Assembly: GCF_024746835.1 (NCBI RefSeq)
Contig: NZ_CP080531.1
Span: forward strand, 1,054,001 to 1,118,000
Reading direction: 5' to 3'
Source: Mesorhizobium sp. AR02
Lineage (GTDB): Bacteria; Pseudomonadota; Alphaproteobacteria; Rhizobiales; Rhizobiaceae
DNA: 64,000 bases
Position 1 is the stretch's first letter; every line of letters starts with the position of its first letter. The position numbers and the translations under genes are program-made. Of the stretch, positions 1 to 8,701 are shown in pieces. The notes under the pieces were generated by a model that saw only the letters and a program-made list of their open reading frames with translations, ran no database searches and was not told where the DNA came from.

Positions 1-251
1 CCCTTTCGACACCGCGGTCGTGGAATTAGTCGTCGCCGTTTCAGCAACGGCACGACCGACGCGGGCCGGACCACGGCGCCCATGCCGTGCTGATGGCCCG
101 ATTGCTTCAATTTGCGTCAGTCATTTCGTGCCTGCGAAATTGCTGGCCATTTTGGTGCGTGAAAGGATGCGCAGAGTTCTGGAACAGGCCAGCTCGACCA
201 GAAGGCAGCATCGATCAGGTTTTCAGACCGATGCTGAAGGAGGAGATGTCT
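1..251. other. Window edge, no supported gene
   Basis: No reading frame here has a convincing start, codon pattern or recognisable motif. Two forward frames are open from the window edge and could hold the last codons of an upstream gene, but I cannot choose between them. The last bases (238-243, AGGAGG) are the ribosome binding site of the next gene. Confidence 0.5.
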
Positions 252-1421
252 ATGGGCTTGTTGACGAGCGACATTCCGCGCAAGCGCCGTTTCCGCGCTG
301 GAATGGTGGGAGGCGGCCGTGGGTCTTTTTTCGCAGGTATCCACAGGGCGGCCATACGCCTCGCAAACCGTTTCGACCTCGTGGCGGGGGCATTTTCCTC
401 CGACCCGCAGACCTGCCTGGAGGCGGGAGAGGCCTTGGGTATATCAGCAGACCGGAATTACCTGAACTTCCGGGACATGGCGTCAGCCGAGGCGGCGCGA
501 GACGACGCCATAGATGTTGCGATCGTCGTGACGCCCAATTATTTGCATTTTGAGCCGTGCAAGCTGTTTCTCGAGGCAGGCATCCCGGTCATATGCGACA
601 AGCCGCTCGTCAATTCGTCGGACGAGGCTCGGGAACTTCAAAGACTGGCAGCGGCGAATAACACGTTCTTCGCCGTGACCTACACCTACACGGGTTACCC
701 GATGGTCCGCGATGCCCGTGCGCGCATCCGTGCGGGAGAAATCGGGCAGATCCGGTTCATGTATGTCGAGTATCTGCTGGAATGGCTCGCCAACGGTCCC
801 TCAAGCCTTGGCAAAGGCGCTGTTTGGCGTGGTGATCCGGCAAAGGCAGGCCTGACCGGTGCACTTGGAGACATCGGGACACACGCCTTCAACATTCTTG
901 AGTTCCTGTCAGGGCAGCGATGCACTGCGCTTAGCGCCAAGCTGATGCAAACCATCGATTCGTTTGGTCTCGACGATACCGATGTGGTGCAGATGGAGTT
1001 CGACGGCGGGGCCAATGGGCTGTTGTGGGCTGCCCTCGCCGCGCCCGGGCACCGCAATGGTTTGCGTTTCAAGATAGTTGGCACGAAGGCAACCATTGAG
1101 TGGCAGCAAGAGGCACCGGAGACACTCCATGTTTCCCGTCTCGGCGAGGCTGACCTGATTTATCGGCGCGGACACAGGGACATGACCGCAGATGCAGCGA
1201 GCTCGATCAGCCTGCCTGCCGGCAATCCCGAAGCCTATTTCGAAGCGCTGGCGGTACTCTATTCGGACTACGCGACAGCCCTGGAAGCCGGCAGCAACTG
1301 GCGTGAGGCACTTCCCGTTCCGCTTACGGACATACACGAAGGGCTGCGCGGGGTGCTGCTATCCGAGGTCTGCGTCAAGTCCTCGTCGCTGAAGTCCTGG
1401 GTTCCCTTTCCCGTTTCTTGA
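252..1421 (+). CDS. Gfo/Idh/MocA family oxidoreductase
   Basis: This 389-aa protein has the Gfo/Idh/MocA layout. A Rossmann nucleotide-binding motif, GMVGGGRG, lies at residues 17-24. The family EKP motif appears as CDKPL (115-119), and GDIGTHAFN (206-214) carries the substrate-side histidine. Relatives are NAD(P)-dependent dehydrogenases of sugars, inositols or glycosides, often acting at C3 or C2 of the ring. I start it at ATG 252 because AGGAGG at 238-243 is 8 nt upstream; ATG 246 would sit too close. It leads a forward run with GMC oxidoreductases and a GH3-like protein, next to a divergent sugar importer, so a cytoplasmic sugar-oxidation role is likely. The exact substrate is unknown. 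The E-to-D change in EKP is tolerated in the family. Confidence 0.88.
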   Translation: MGLLTSDIPRKRRFRAGMVGGGRGSFFAGIHRAAIRLANRFDLVAGAFSSDPQTCLEAGEALGISADRNYLNFRDMASAEAARDDAIDVAIVVTPNYLHFEPCKLFLEAGIPVICDKPLVNSSDEARELQRLAAANNTFFAVTYTYTGYPMVRDARARIRAGEIGQIRFMYVEYLLEWLANGPSSLGKGAVWRGDPAKAGLTGALGDIGTHAFNILEFLSGQRCTALSAKLMQTIDSFGLDDTDVVQMEFDGGANGLLWAALAAPGHRNGLRFKIVGTKATIEWQQEAPETLHVSRLGEADLIYRRGHRDMTADAASSISLPAGNPEAYFEALAVLYSDYATALEAGSNWREALPVPLTDIHEGLRGVLLSEVCVKSSSLKSWVPFPVS

Positions 1422-1512
1422 TGGTGACAAACACCATGCCGATCGATCCTCGCCCCCTGAGAAAAGACAGTCCCATTGACCTTGACCTCGCTTCACCAAT
1501 GGCTGCGCTGAC

Positions 1513-3165
1513 ATGAGACGGCGTCCCGACTACATCATCGTGGGTGGCGGCTCCACCGGCTGCACGCTGGCCGGTCGATTGACGGAAGATGCGGACACGC
1601 ATGTCACGCTCTTCGAGCAGGGACCGGCGGATCGCAACCCATGGATCCATCTCCCGGTCACCTACTACAAGGTGTGTAAAGGTCCGCTTCTGTCGCGATA
1701 TTCCTACGAACGCAGCCCGGAGCAGGCACCGGCCGAGAGCCCGACGATGATCCAGGCGCGCGTGCTTGGCGGTGGCAGTTCGGTTAACGCGATGCTCTAC
1801 GTTCGCGGTGTGCCCGACGACTATGACGGATGGGCCGCAAGCGGTGCCGACGGCTGGGGTTACGCGGATGTTCTCCCATACTTCAAACGCGCCGAGGGAA
1901 ACAACCGTTTTCATGGGCACGCGCATAACAGCCAGGGACCACTCGGTGTGTCGGATGCCCGATACATACATCCCCTGACGAGGGTGTGGCTTCAGGCCTG
2001 CCAGCAGGCAGGATTGCCATACAATTCCGATTTCAATTCAGGCGACCAATCGGGGGTTGGGCTTTACCAGGTCACCACCCGGGATGGGCGGCGCTCTTCC
2101 GCTGCGGTTGCCTATATCCGCCCCGCGATGGGTCGGCCCAACTTCGACCTAAGGACGAAGTGCCAGGTTCGTCGCATTCTGTTCGAAGGACAGCGCGCCG
2201 TCGGGGTCGAGTTTGTAGAGCGCGGTACGCGCCACCGCCTCATGGCCGAGCATGAGGTCATCTTGTCGGCAGGCGCGATCGCGACCCCACACGTGCTAAT
2301 GCTGTCGGGAGTGGGCCCTGCTGACCATCTTGGAGCTCACGGCGTTCCGGTCGTTTGCGACCTTCCCGGGGTTGGGCAGAATTATCAGGACCACATGGAA
2401 ATGTCGCTCGTTTACAGCTTGAGCGGCCCCTACAGTTACGACAAATACAAAAAGCCATGGTGGGCGGCTAAGGCCGGCCTTGAGTATCTGCTGTTCAAAA
2501 ATGGACCGGTGACGTCCAACGTCGCGGAAGCCGGAGGCTTCTGGTGGAGTTCGAACGGAACGACTAATCCAGACATCCAACTCTTTTTTCTCGCCGGCGC
2601 CGGTGTTGAGGAAGGCGTCGACACGGTCCCTGGTGGCAACGGCTGCACGATCAGCGTTTCGCAGACAAGGCCAAAGTCGCGCGGGTTTGTCGAATTGGCA
2701 GGCGACGATGAGAACCAACCGCCGCGAATTGTCCCCAACTATCTAACGCATCGAGATGACATTCGCTGTCTCGCAGATGGAGCTCGCCTCGTTCAGGACA
2801 TTATGAAGCAGTCGGTGCTGTCCCGATACGTAGAACAAGGACACATTCCACCCAGGCCTCTCTCGACCACAGCGGAGTTGGACGCGTTCGTACGCTCGCA
2901 GGCCCATCCTGGCCTGCATCCTTGCGGCACTTGCCGTATGGGACGAGATTCCATGGCGGTGGTCGATCCGCAATTGCGCGTCCACGGCGTGGAAGGGCTC
3001 AGGATCGCGGACGCGTCGGTGATGCCGGACGTCATCTCGGGGAACCTCAATTCGGTCGCCATCATGATTGGCGAGAAGGCTGCCGACCTTCTCCGAAATC
3101 GGTCTGCCGCCGAAAAAGGCGTCGCCCAAGCCGACGCGCGTTCGCTCGAAGCACAGAGACTGTAG
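1513..3165 (+). CDS. GMC oxidoreductase, choline dehydrogenase-like (copy 1)
   Basis: A 550-aa FAD enzyme of the glucose-methanol-choline family. The FAD-binding motif GGGSTGC is at residues 11-17, the second GMC signature GGGSSVNAM near 86-94, and GAIATPHVLMLSGVG in the middle. The C-terminal half has HPCGT with the expected catalytic His469, followed 44 residues later by Asn513 in SGNLNS, the His/Asn pair seen in choline oxidase. There is no signal peptide. It closely resembles the copy at 5839-7449; both carry the stretch YSYDKYKK, which points to a duplication. Choline is not implied: the sugar importer and Gfo/Idh neighbour favour a sugar, polyol or glycoside alcohol as substrate. The family call is firm and the substrate is open. 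Confidence 0.9.
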   Translation: MRRRPDYIIVGGGSTGCTLAGRLTEDADTHVTLFEQGPADRNPWIHLPVTYYKVCKGPLLSRYSYERSPEQAPAESPTMIQARVLGGGSSVNAMLYVRGVPDDYDGWAASGADGWGYADVLPYFKRAEGNNRFHGHAHNSQGPLGVSDARYIHPLTRVWLQACQQAGLPYNSDFNSGDQSGVGLYQVTTRDGRRSSAAVAYIRPAMGRPNFDLRTKCQVRRILFEGQRAVGVEFVERGTRHRLMAEHEVILSAGAIATPHVLMLSGVGPADHLGAHGVPVVCDLPGVGQNYQDHMEMSLVYSLSGPYSYDKYKKPWWAAKAGLEYLLFKNGPVTSNVAEAGGFWWSSNGTTNPDIQLFFLAGAGVEEGVDTVPGGNGCTISVSQTRPKSRGFVELAGDDENQPPRIVPNYLTHRDDIRCLADGARLVQDIMKQSVLSRYVEQGHIPPRPLSTTAELDAFVRSQAHPGLHPCGTCRMGRDSMAVVDPQLRVHGVEGLRIADASVMPDVISGNLNSVAIMIGEKAADLLRNRSAAEKGVAQADARSLEAQRL

Positions 3166-3172
3166 GACCGTT

Positions 3173-4192
3173 GTGAAGATGGATCAGACTTACCGCGATG
3201 CCTATGCCGTGTTGCTCCCGGCTTTCGGCGATGCCGATTTCACTGTGGACTCCGCGTCCTTCTTTCGGTCAGGCGGCGTCGCCTCGCTCCTCGGATCGAC
3301 GCGCGAGGAGTATGTGGCACGCCGCATGTCGTCCGAACGGCAGCTGCACGAGACCCGGGAGCAATTCTTGGCGTATGCCGGTCGCGCTCGTGCTCTCGCT
3401 GGCGATGTGCTGATCGCTGTCGACTACGAAATCGGAGGCGTGCACCGTTTGCACCGCTTCGGGCCTCAGCTGGCGCACCCCCGTGATGTGCTGGAAATGA
3501 GCGATGAAGAGATCAAGGCCTTCGGTTCTGAAGCTGCGCGCGCGGCCAAGCTTTGCGGGGTCAATTTCTTTCTGGCGCCGGTTGTTGATCTGGTGACCGG
3601 CAGAAATCCGTGGTTGCGCGATCGCACCTTTTCCGCCGACGCCCACATCGTGGGTCGTGTCGCCAGCGCTTTCATCCGCGGAGTGCAAAGTGAAGGCTTG
3701 ATCGCAACGGCCAAGCATTTCCCCGGTCATCCCCATGTTCCGGTCAATCCATTCGACAGCGACACAGTGACTGTGACGGCATCGTTGGAAGAACTCGCAG
3801 CGAATCTGCGCTGCTTCGATGCGACCATCGCGGCCGGCGTGCGCGCAATCATGACCGGTCCCATACCCGTTGATGCTATTGATCCCGATGAACCCTCCTC
3901 TACCTCGGCCAAGGTGGTAGCCATGTTGCGAGGGCCCCACAATTTCAAAGGCCTCATCGTTTCGGATGACATTGATCTGCCGGGCACATTGCGGGGCCGA
4001 ACCGTGGCCGATGTCGCAATTGCGTCGCTGAAAGCCGGTGTCGACCTTCTGCTTCTCGCCTCCGGTCCTCAGGTTGATGAGGTTGCAGAGCTCATCGTTC
4101 GATCGGTCGAGGCCGGCGACCTCACAAGGGATTCGCTTGCTCGCGCGGCGAACGCTGTCCGTTCCCTGGCCAATGATGCTTGGCAAGCGTGA
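3173..4192 (+). CDS. Glycoside hydrolase family 3 N-terminal domain protein
   Basis: About 339 aa, a single GH3 TIM-barrel domain like the NagZ beta-N-acetylhexosaminidase type, without the C-terminal GH3 domain. KHFPGHP (181-187) and VSDDIDLPGT are visible; an aspartate of the second (265 or 266) matches the family nucleophile. The loop that in NagZ carries the Asp-His acid/base dyad (DSH) reads DSD at 195-197, so the usual general acid/base histidine is missing. The start is uncertain: GTG 3173 has AGGA 5 nt upstream, and ATG 3179 is the alternative. It begins 7 nt after a GMC gene and ends 29 nt before another, so it is co-transcribed with them. It may release or rearrange an oxidised glycoside. 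No export signal is seen, so it should act in the cytoplasm. Confidence 0.8.
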   Translation: MKMDQTYRDAYAVLLPAFGDADFTVDSASFFRSGGVASLLGSTREEYVARRMSSERQLHETREQFLAYAGRARALAGDVLIAVDYEIGGVHRLHRFGPQLAHPRDVLEMSDEEIKAFGSEAARAAKLCGVNFFLAPVVDLVTGRNPWLRDRTFSADAHIVGRVASAFIRGVQSEGLIATAKHFPGHPHVPVNPFDSDTVTVTASLEELAANLRCFDATIAAGVRAIMTGPIPVDAIDPDEPSSTSAKVVAMLRGPHNFKGLIVSDDIDLPGTLRGRTVADVAIASLKAGVDLLLLASGPQVDEVAELIVRSVEAGDLTRDSLARAANAVRSLANDAWQA

Positions 4193-4221
4193 ACGTCATT
4201 CCCCTTCCACAGGAAAAAAGC

Positions 4222-5781
4222 ATGCGCATGGACCCACCCTCACCAGACGTTATCGTCATCGGCAGCGGAGCCGGCGGCGGTCCGCTGGTGCGGCGGCTGG
4301 CGGAATTGGGGCTGAATGTTCTGCTGCTGGAGCGGGGCGCGGCAGTGCCGCGTGAAGGCGACAACTGGAATGTCGGCAAGGTCTTCAAGGAGCGCAAGTA
4401 CAGCCCTTTCGAGATCTGGAAGGATCGGTCCGGCAAGAACTTCCGCCCTTCCAGCTGGTATAACATTGGCGGATCGACCAAGTTTTTCGGCACCGTGATG
4501 ATGCGCTTGCGCGAGCGCGACTTCGAGGCCGTCGAACACGCTGAGGGCGTATCGCCGGCCTGGCCTTTTTCCTATGCCGAGGTGGAGCCTTACTACGTCG
4601 AGGCGGAACATCTCTTCGGCATTCACGGTGACCCTTCGCTCGACCCGTGGGAGCCGCCTCGTTCCCAGCAGCTACCCTATGGAGCCGTTGGTTCGGAACC
4701 CTATGTTGCCCGGATCGAAGAACGTCTGCGTGCGAAGGGTCTGCACCCCTTCCCGCTCCCGGTCGCCGTTGACCTGCACCCGGGCGGCAAATGCGTGCGG
4801 TGCGGCACCTGTGACGGGTTCCCCTGCGCAGTTGGCGGCAAGAACGACGCGGAGACGCGGTGCATCGAGCCGGCCCTCAAGACGGGTCGTGTTACTCTTT
4901 GGACCGGTGCTTTCGTGCGCCGCCTGCTGCTGGCCAATGATGGCCGCACCATCAACGCCGTAGAGGTCGAACATCAGGGTAATATCAAGACGGTTTCGGC
5001 CGCTATATTTGTCCTGTCTGCCGGCGCGGTGAATTCGGCGCTGGTCCTTATGCGCTCGGCGAGCGGTGCGTTCGCGAATGGACTGGCCAACAGCACAGAC
5101 ATCGTCGGCCGTCATTACATGACGCACAACCTGACCACGATGATGGCCGTGTCAATGCGGGAGAACCCGACCAAATTCCAAAAGACGCTGGCCTTCAACG
5201 ATTTTTACGACGGCGAATCCGAGTATCCCTTCCCGATGGGAAATGTCCAGACACTGGGGAAATTGCGGTCCGGCATGCTGGTCGCCGGGGCCAAACATCT
5301 GCCTCAGACCGTCGCCAGGGCCCTGACGAAGCGCAGCTTCGACATCCTGACAACGTCCGAGGACCTTCCGAACGCGGACAACCGTGTGATGCTGCGGGAT
5401 GGAGACGTGCACATATCCGTCCAGGCGAACAACTTGAAATGCCATAGGCGTCTGAACAAGCGGGTCAAAGGGATTCTGCGCGACATCGGGTTTCCGCTGG
5501 TGCTTGCGAAGACGCTTCCGGTCAATTTTACGGCTGCTCAATGCGGCACCATCCGAATGGGCCTGGATCCTACGCACTCCGCGCTCGATCCCTTTTGCCG
5601 GTCTTGGGACCACCGCAATCTCTTCGTCGTCGATGCGTCGTTCATGCCGACCTCAGGTGCGATAAACCCGTCCCTGACCATTGCCGCGCAAGCCCTGCGA
5701 GTGGCGCAGCACATCGCGGCAGTGGAGTTTGGGATCTCGAGCGCCGCCAGCCATGGCCCCATTCAAAGCAGACTGCCCTGA
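4222..5781 (+). CDS. GMC oxidoreductase with four-cysteine motif (copy 1), catalytic His replaced
   Basis: A 519-aa GMC flavoenzyme of a different subtype from its neighbour. It has an N-terminal FAD motif (GSGAGGG), NIGGSTKFFG in place of the choline-oxidase-like loop, and the C-terminal FAD segment AINPSLTIAAQAL. Residues 191-202 read CVRCGTCDGFPC, a C-x2-C-x2-C-x4-C cluster in the region where FAD-dependent glucose and fructose dehydrogenases hold an Fe-S cluster. At the active site the paralogue at 12667 has TGHQCGT, but here it is TAAQCGT, so the conserved histidine is Ala439. ATG 4222 is chosen because AGGAAA is 6 nt upstream. It may be catalytically impaired, act as a partner, or use different chemistry. 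The substrate is unknown, probably a sugar or polyol. Confidence 0.86.
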   Translation: MRMDPPSPDVIVIGSGAGGGPLVRRLAELGLNVLLLERGAAVPREGDNWNVGKVFKERKYSPFEIWKDRSGKNFRPSSWYNIGGSTKFFGTVMMRLRERDFEAVEHAEGVSPAWPFSYAEVEPYYVEAEHLFGIHGDPSLDPWEPPRSQQLPYGAVGSEPYVARIEERLRAKGLHPFPLPVAVDLHPGGKCVRCGTCDGFPCAVGGKNDAETRCIEPALKTGRVTLWTGAFVRRLLLANDGRTINAVEVEHQGNIKTVSAAIFVLSAGAVNSALVLMRSASGAFANGLANSTDIVGRHYMTHNLTTMMAVSMRENPTKFQKTLAFNDFYDGESEYPFPMGNVQTLGKLRSGMLVAGAKHLPQTVARALTKRSFDILTTSEDLPNADNRVMLRDGDVHISVQANNLKCHRRLNKRVKGILRDIGFPLVLAKTLPVNFTAAQCGTIRMGLDPTHSALDPFCRSWDHRNLFVVDASFMPTSGAINPSLTIAAQALRVAQHIAAVEFGISSAASHGPIQSRLP

Positions 5782-5838
5782 ACGGAAACCGCGACGCATG
5801 GCGAGGAACCGATTCCTCGCCGTCATAAGGATCTAGAT

Positions 5839-7449
5839 ATGCCGCACTTCATAATCATTGGTGGTGGATCATCCGGTTGTGTCCTGGCTGCCCGGTTGAG
5901 CGAAGATCCCGATGTTTCAGTGCTTTTGCTCGAAGAAGGGCCCGAGGACAAGAGTCCCTGGATTCACTTGCCGGTGACCTACTATAAGACGGGCCAGGGC
6001 AATCTGGTTGAGCGCTATCCTTGGACTCCGGGCCTGAGCTATAGAGGCGATCCCAATCCAACCATGGTTCAAGCGCGGGTTCTGGGGGGCGGCAGCTCGG
6101 TCAACGCCATGGTCTATCTACGCGGGCAGCCGCGTGACTACGATCAATGGCAGGCGGCCGGAGCTGAAGGATGGGGCTGGAATGATGTCCTTCCCTATTT
6201 CAAACGATGCGAATCCAATGATCGTTTCGCCAACGAATTGCACGGCACGGACGGCCCTTTGCCGGTTTCCGATCAGGAATTTACCCACCCCATGAGCCGC
6301 CTGTGGGTGCAGGCCTGCCAGCAAGCGGGCTTGCCATTCAACCCTGATTTCAATTCAGGTCATCAGGAGGGCTGCGGTCTCTACCAGATCAATGCGCGCA
6401 ACGGGCGCCGCGGGAGTACGGCCGTGAGTTATCTGAAACCGGCTCGTAAGCGGAAAACCCTTACCGTTCAAACCGGCGCCCGTGTGTTGCGCATCATCTT
6501 CGAAGGCAAGCGCGCCACCGGTGTGGAGGTCATGCTCGGCGGGAAACGGACGCTGCTGCACGCAGATCGAGAGGTCATTGTAACCGCGGGAGCCATCAAC
6601 ACACCCAGGCTCTTGATGATCTCCGGCCTCGGCAGTGTCGACCACCTGAAACAAAACGGTGTGGAGCCGGTACATCATTTGCCAGGCGTCGGGCAGAATC
6701 TGCAAGATCATATTGAAGTATCCATCATTCACGAAGTGAACGGCCCTTTCAGCTACGATAAATACAAGAAGCTGCATTGGCAGGCCGCGGCAGGACTCGA
6801 GTACCTATTGTTCCGCAGGGGGCCCTGCACCGCCAATGTCGTGGAGGGTGGCGCGTTCTTTCGCTCGTCGCTCAATGAGCAGCGACCGGACCTCCAATGC
6901 TGCTTCATGCCAGGCGCCGGTATCGAGGAGGGTGTGGACACTGTTCCCGGGGGCAACGGAACGACCCTCAACATCTGCCAGACAAGACCAAAGTCCGTGG
7001 GCTGGATTGGCCTTCGCAGCAATGACCCCTTCGGCCTGCCCTACATCCAGCCAAACTATCTCAACGAAGAGTACGACGTTGATGTTATGTGCGAGGGTGT
7101 TGAGTTCGGGCGCGAGATCATGTCCCAACCTGTCATCGCCAAGCATCTGGCGCGCGAATATGCACCCGGCAACGTCCGTAGCCGCCAGGACGTTCGTGCA
7201 TATGTGCGAAAGCAAGCTCACGCTGCGTTGCACCCGATGGGGACCTGCAAGATAGGGCGCGACGACATGGCTGTCGTCGCTGCGGATTTGAAGGTGCACG
7301 GGATCGAGGGTCTCCGGGTCTGCGACAATTCCGTCGGCCCGAACCTGGTTTCGGGCAACACCAACGGCGTCGCGATCATGATTGCGGAGAAGGCTGCGGA
7401 TCACATCCGCACAGACCACGGCATGAAGGTATATGACAACGGCGGATGA
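5839..7449 (+). CDS. GMC oxidoreductase, choline dehydrogenase-like (copy 2)
   Basis: A 536-aa FAD-dependent GMC enzyme and the close paralogue of the 1513-3165 product. It has GGGSSGC near residues 8-14, GGGSSVNAM, GAINTPRLLMISGLG, and a C-terminal HPMGT with the catalytic histidine followed by SGNTNGVAIMIAEKAAD. AAGGA lies 8 nt before the ATG. It is the last gene of the forward run that began at 252. The two choline-dehydrogenase-like copies share length, domain order and most active-site context, and differ enough to suggest divergence of substrate rather than a very recent duplication. No membrane anchor or signal peptide is visible. The electron acceptor (quinone, dye or oxygen) cannot be told from sequence. 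Confidence 0.9.
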   Translation: MPHFIIIGGGSSGCVLAARLSEDPDVSVLLLEEGPEDKSPWIHLPVTYYKTGQGNLVERYPWTPGLSYRGDPNPTMVQARVLGGGSSVNAMVYLRGQPRDYDQWQAAGAEGWGWNDVLPYFKRCESNDRFANELHGTDGPLPVSDQEFTHPMSRLWVQACQQAGLPFNPDFNSGHQEGCGLYQINARNGRRGSTAVSYLKPARKRKTLTVQTGARVLRIIFEGKRATGVEVMLGGKRTLLHADREVIVTAGAINTPRLLMISGLGSVDHLKQNGVEPVHHLPGVGQNLQDHIEVSIIHEVNGPFSYDKYKKLHWQAAAGLEYLLFRRGPCTANVVEGGAFFRSSLNEQRPDLQCCFMPGAGIEEGVDTVPGGNGTTLNICQTRPKSVGWIGLRSNDPFGLPYIQPNYLNEEYDVDVMCEGVEFGREIMSQPVIAKHLAREYAPGNVRSRQDVRAYVRKQAHAALHPMGTCKIGRDDMAVVAADLKVHGIEGLRVCDNSVGPNLVSGNTNGVAIMIAEKAADHIRTDHGMKVYDNGG

Positions 7450-7804
7450 AGACGGCGGGCGTGGGAGGCCTCGTAGTTAGTGTGGCCACTCAATAGCAGG
7501 CACCTCCTCGGCTTTGCGGGCCAATCCCACGGAAAAACGTTATAGCGGTGATCCCCGCGCGGGAATTAAAGTCGTAGGATTGGCCGATCTCGAAGGTTGA
7601 TGAATAGGCTAGCGCGAACGCCGCCTGCCCCGAAGGCGAAGCCGAATGCCAAAGCAAAAAAACCCGCGAGTAACCGATGAAACGTATGGAAAAGGCGCCT
7701 TTCGTGCCGACCGAAATTCCGCATTGATCCGTCCCTGCGCTGGCGAGGCGCGATTTGCATATCGTCTCCCAAACCGGGGACTTTTGGTCGACATGAGTTA
7801 GGTG
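7450..7804. other. Convergent intergenic region
   Basis: This 355-bp gap lies between the ends of the GMC operon (forward) and the ABC importer operon (reverse). I see no convincing gene and no classical hairpin plus T-tract terminator. Short reverse-strand frames here have no ribosome binding site or family motif. Confidence 0.5.
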
Positions 7805-8674
7805 TCAGCGAACGGCACCGCTGAGAGCAAAACCAGCCCGGAACGAGCGCGACATCAAAAGGTAGAGTATGACGACGGGCAGCGAGTACAGGATCGAAAA
7901 CGCGGCCACCGCGCCATAGTTGATGGCTACGGAATTCATGAACCCATACATCCGCACCGGCCCGGGCTGCTCGGCGGCCCGAGTGATCAACACGAGCGGA
8001 ATCAGGAAGTTTCCCCAAGCGTTGACGAAGCCGAAGATTGCCGCGGAAGCAATGCCAGGCATGGTCAGCGGGATGACAATCCTGCTGAGGATCTTCCAGG
8101 TGCTGGCCTTCTCGATGTGAGCAGCCTCTTCTAGGTCCAGCGGAATGGCATCCACCGCATTCTTGATGAGATATATTTCGAACGGCAATGCCGTGACCCC
8201 CAGCAAGACAGCGGTTGGAAGAATTGAAAGCCATCCGAAATAGCTGAACATCTTGTATATCGGAACAATCAGGATCGAGATTGGAACTCCTGAAAGGAAG
8301 AGTATCGCCAACAGTATCGGTCCCTTCCACGGAACATGCTGACGTGAGAAGGAGTACGCGGCCATGAATGCAGCAACTGTGGCAACCACCGTCGCGATCA
8401 ATGACAGGATCAGGCTGTTGATCAGCGCCCCGGTGTAATCCGGCTGCAGCGCCAGAGCATAATTTTTCATTGTCATATCTGGAAGCTTGAGCTGCCAAGA
8501 CGCGTTGGAGTCGACGGACGCTGCAAACAACCACAACATAGGCAGAAGGAAGAAGGCGCCAATCACGAGCAACGTAGCGTTGCTGATGACCTTCGTCAGG
8601 CTCCAGCGTTTGGTGCGGATCGGCGCCGTCGAAGGCATCTGGGGCATCACGTTCGGACGTGCTGTGGTGGACAT
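7805..8674 (-). CDS. Carbohydrate ABC transporter permease, MalG type
   Basis: A 289-aa inner-membrane permease of the CUT1 (MalG/UgpE) group. About six hydrophobic segments follow a charged N-terminal tail; the first is ATLLVIGAFFLLPMLWLF. The cytoplasmic EAA loop that docks on the ATPase reads EAAHIEKAS, with the usual glycine replaced. It is the last gene of a reverse operon: ATPase (12256), binding protein (11087), MalF-like permease (9664), this gene. The set is a complete importer for a sugar, oligosaccharide or polyol, placed between the GMC genes, so it probably supplies their substrate. The family is certain and the ligand unknown. Confidence 0.92.
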   Translation of the reverse strand: MSTTARPNVMPQMPSTAPIRTKRWSLTKVISNATLLVIGAFFLLPMLWLFAASVDSNASWQLKLPDMTMKNYALALQPDYTGALINSLILSLIATVVATVAAFMAAYSFSRQHVPWKGPILLAILFLSGVPISILIVPIYKMFSYFGWLSILPTAVLLGVTALPFEIYLIKNAVDAIPLDLEEAAHIEKASTWKILSRIVIPLTMPGIASAAIFGFVNAWGNFLIPLVLITRAAEQPGPVRMYGFMNSVAINYGAVAAFSILYSLPVVILYLLMSRSFRAGFALSGAVR

Positions 8675-8701
8675 ATTGGCTATCCGATCTGAACAAAGGG
8701 A

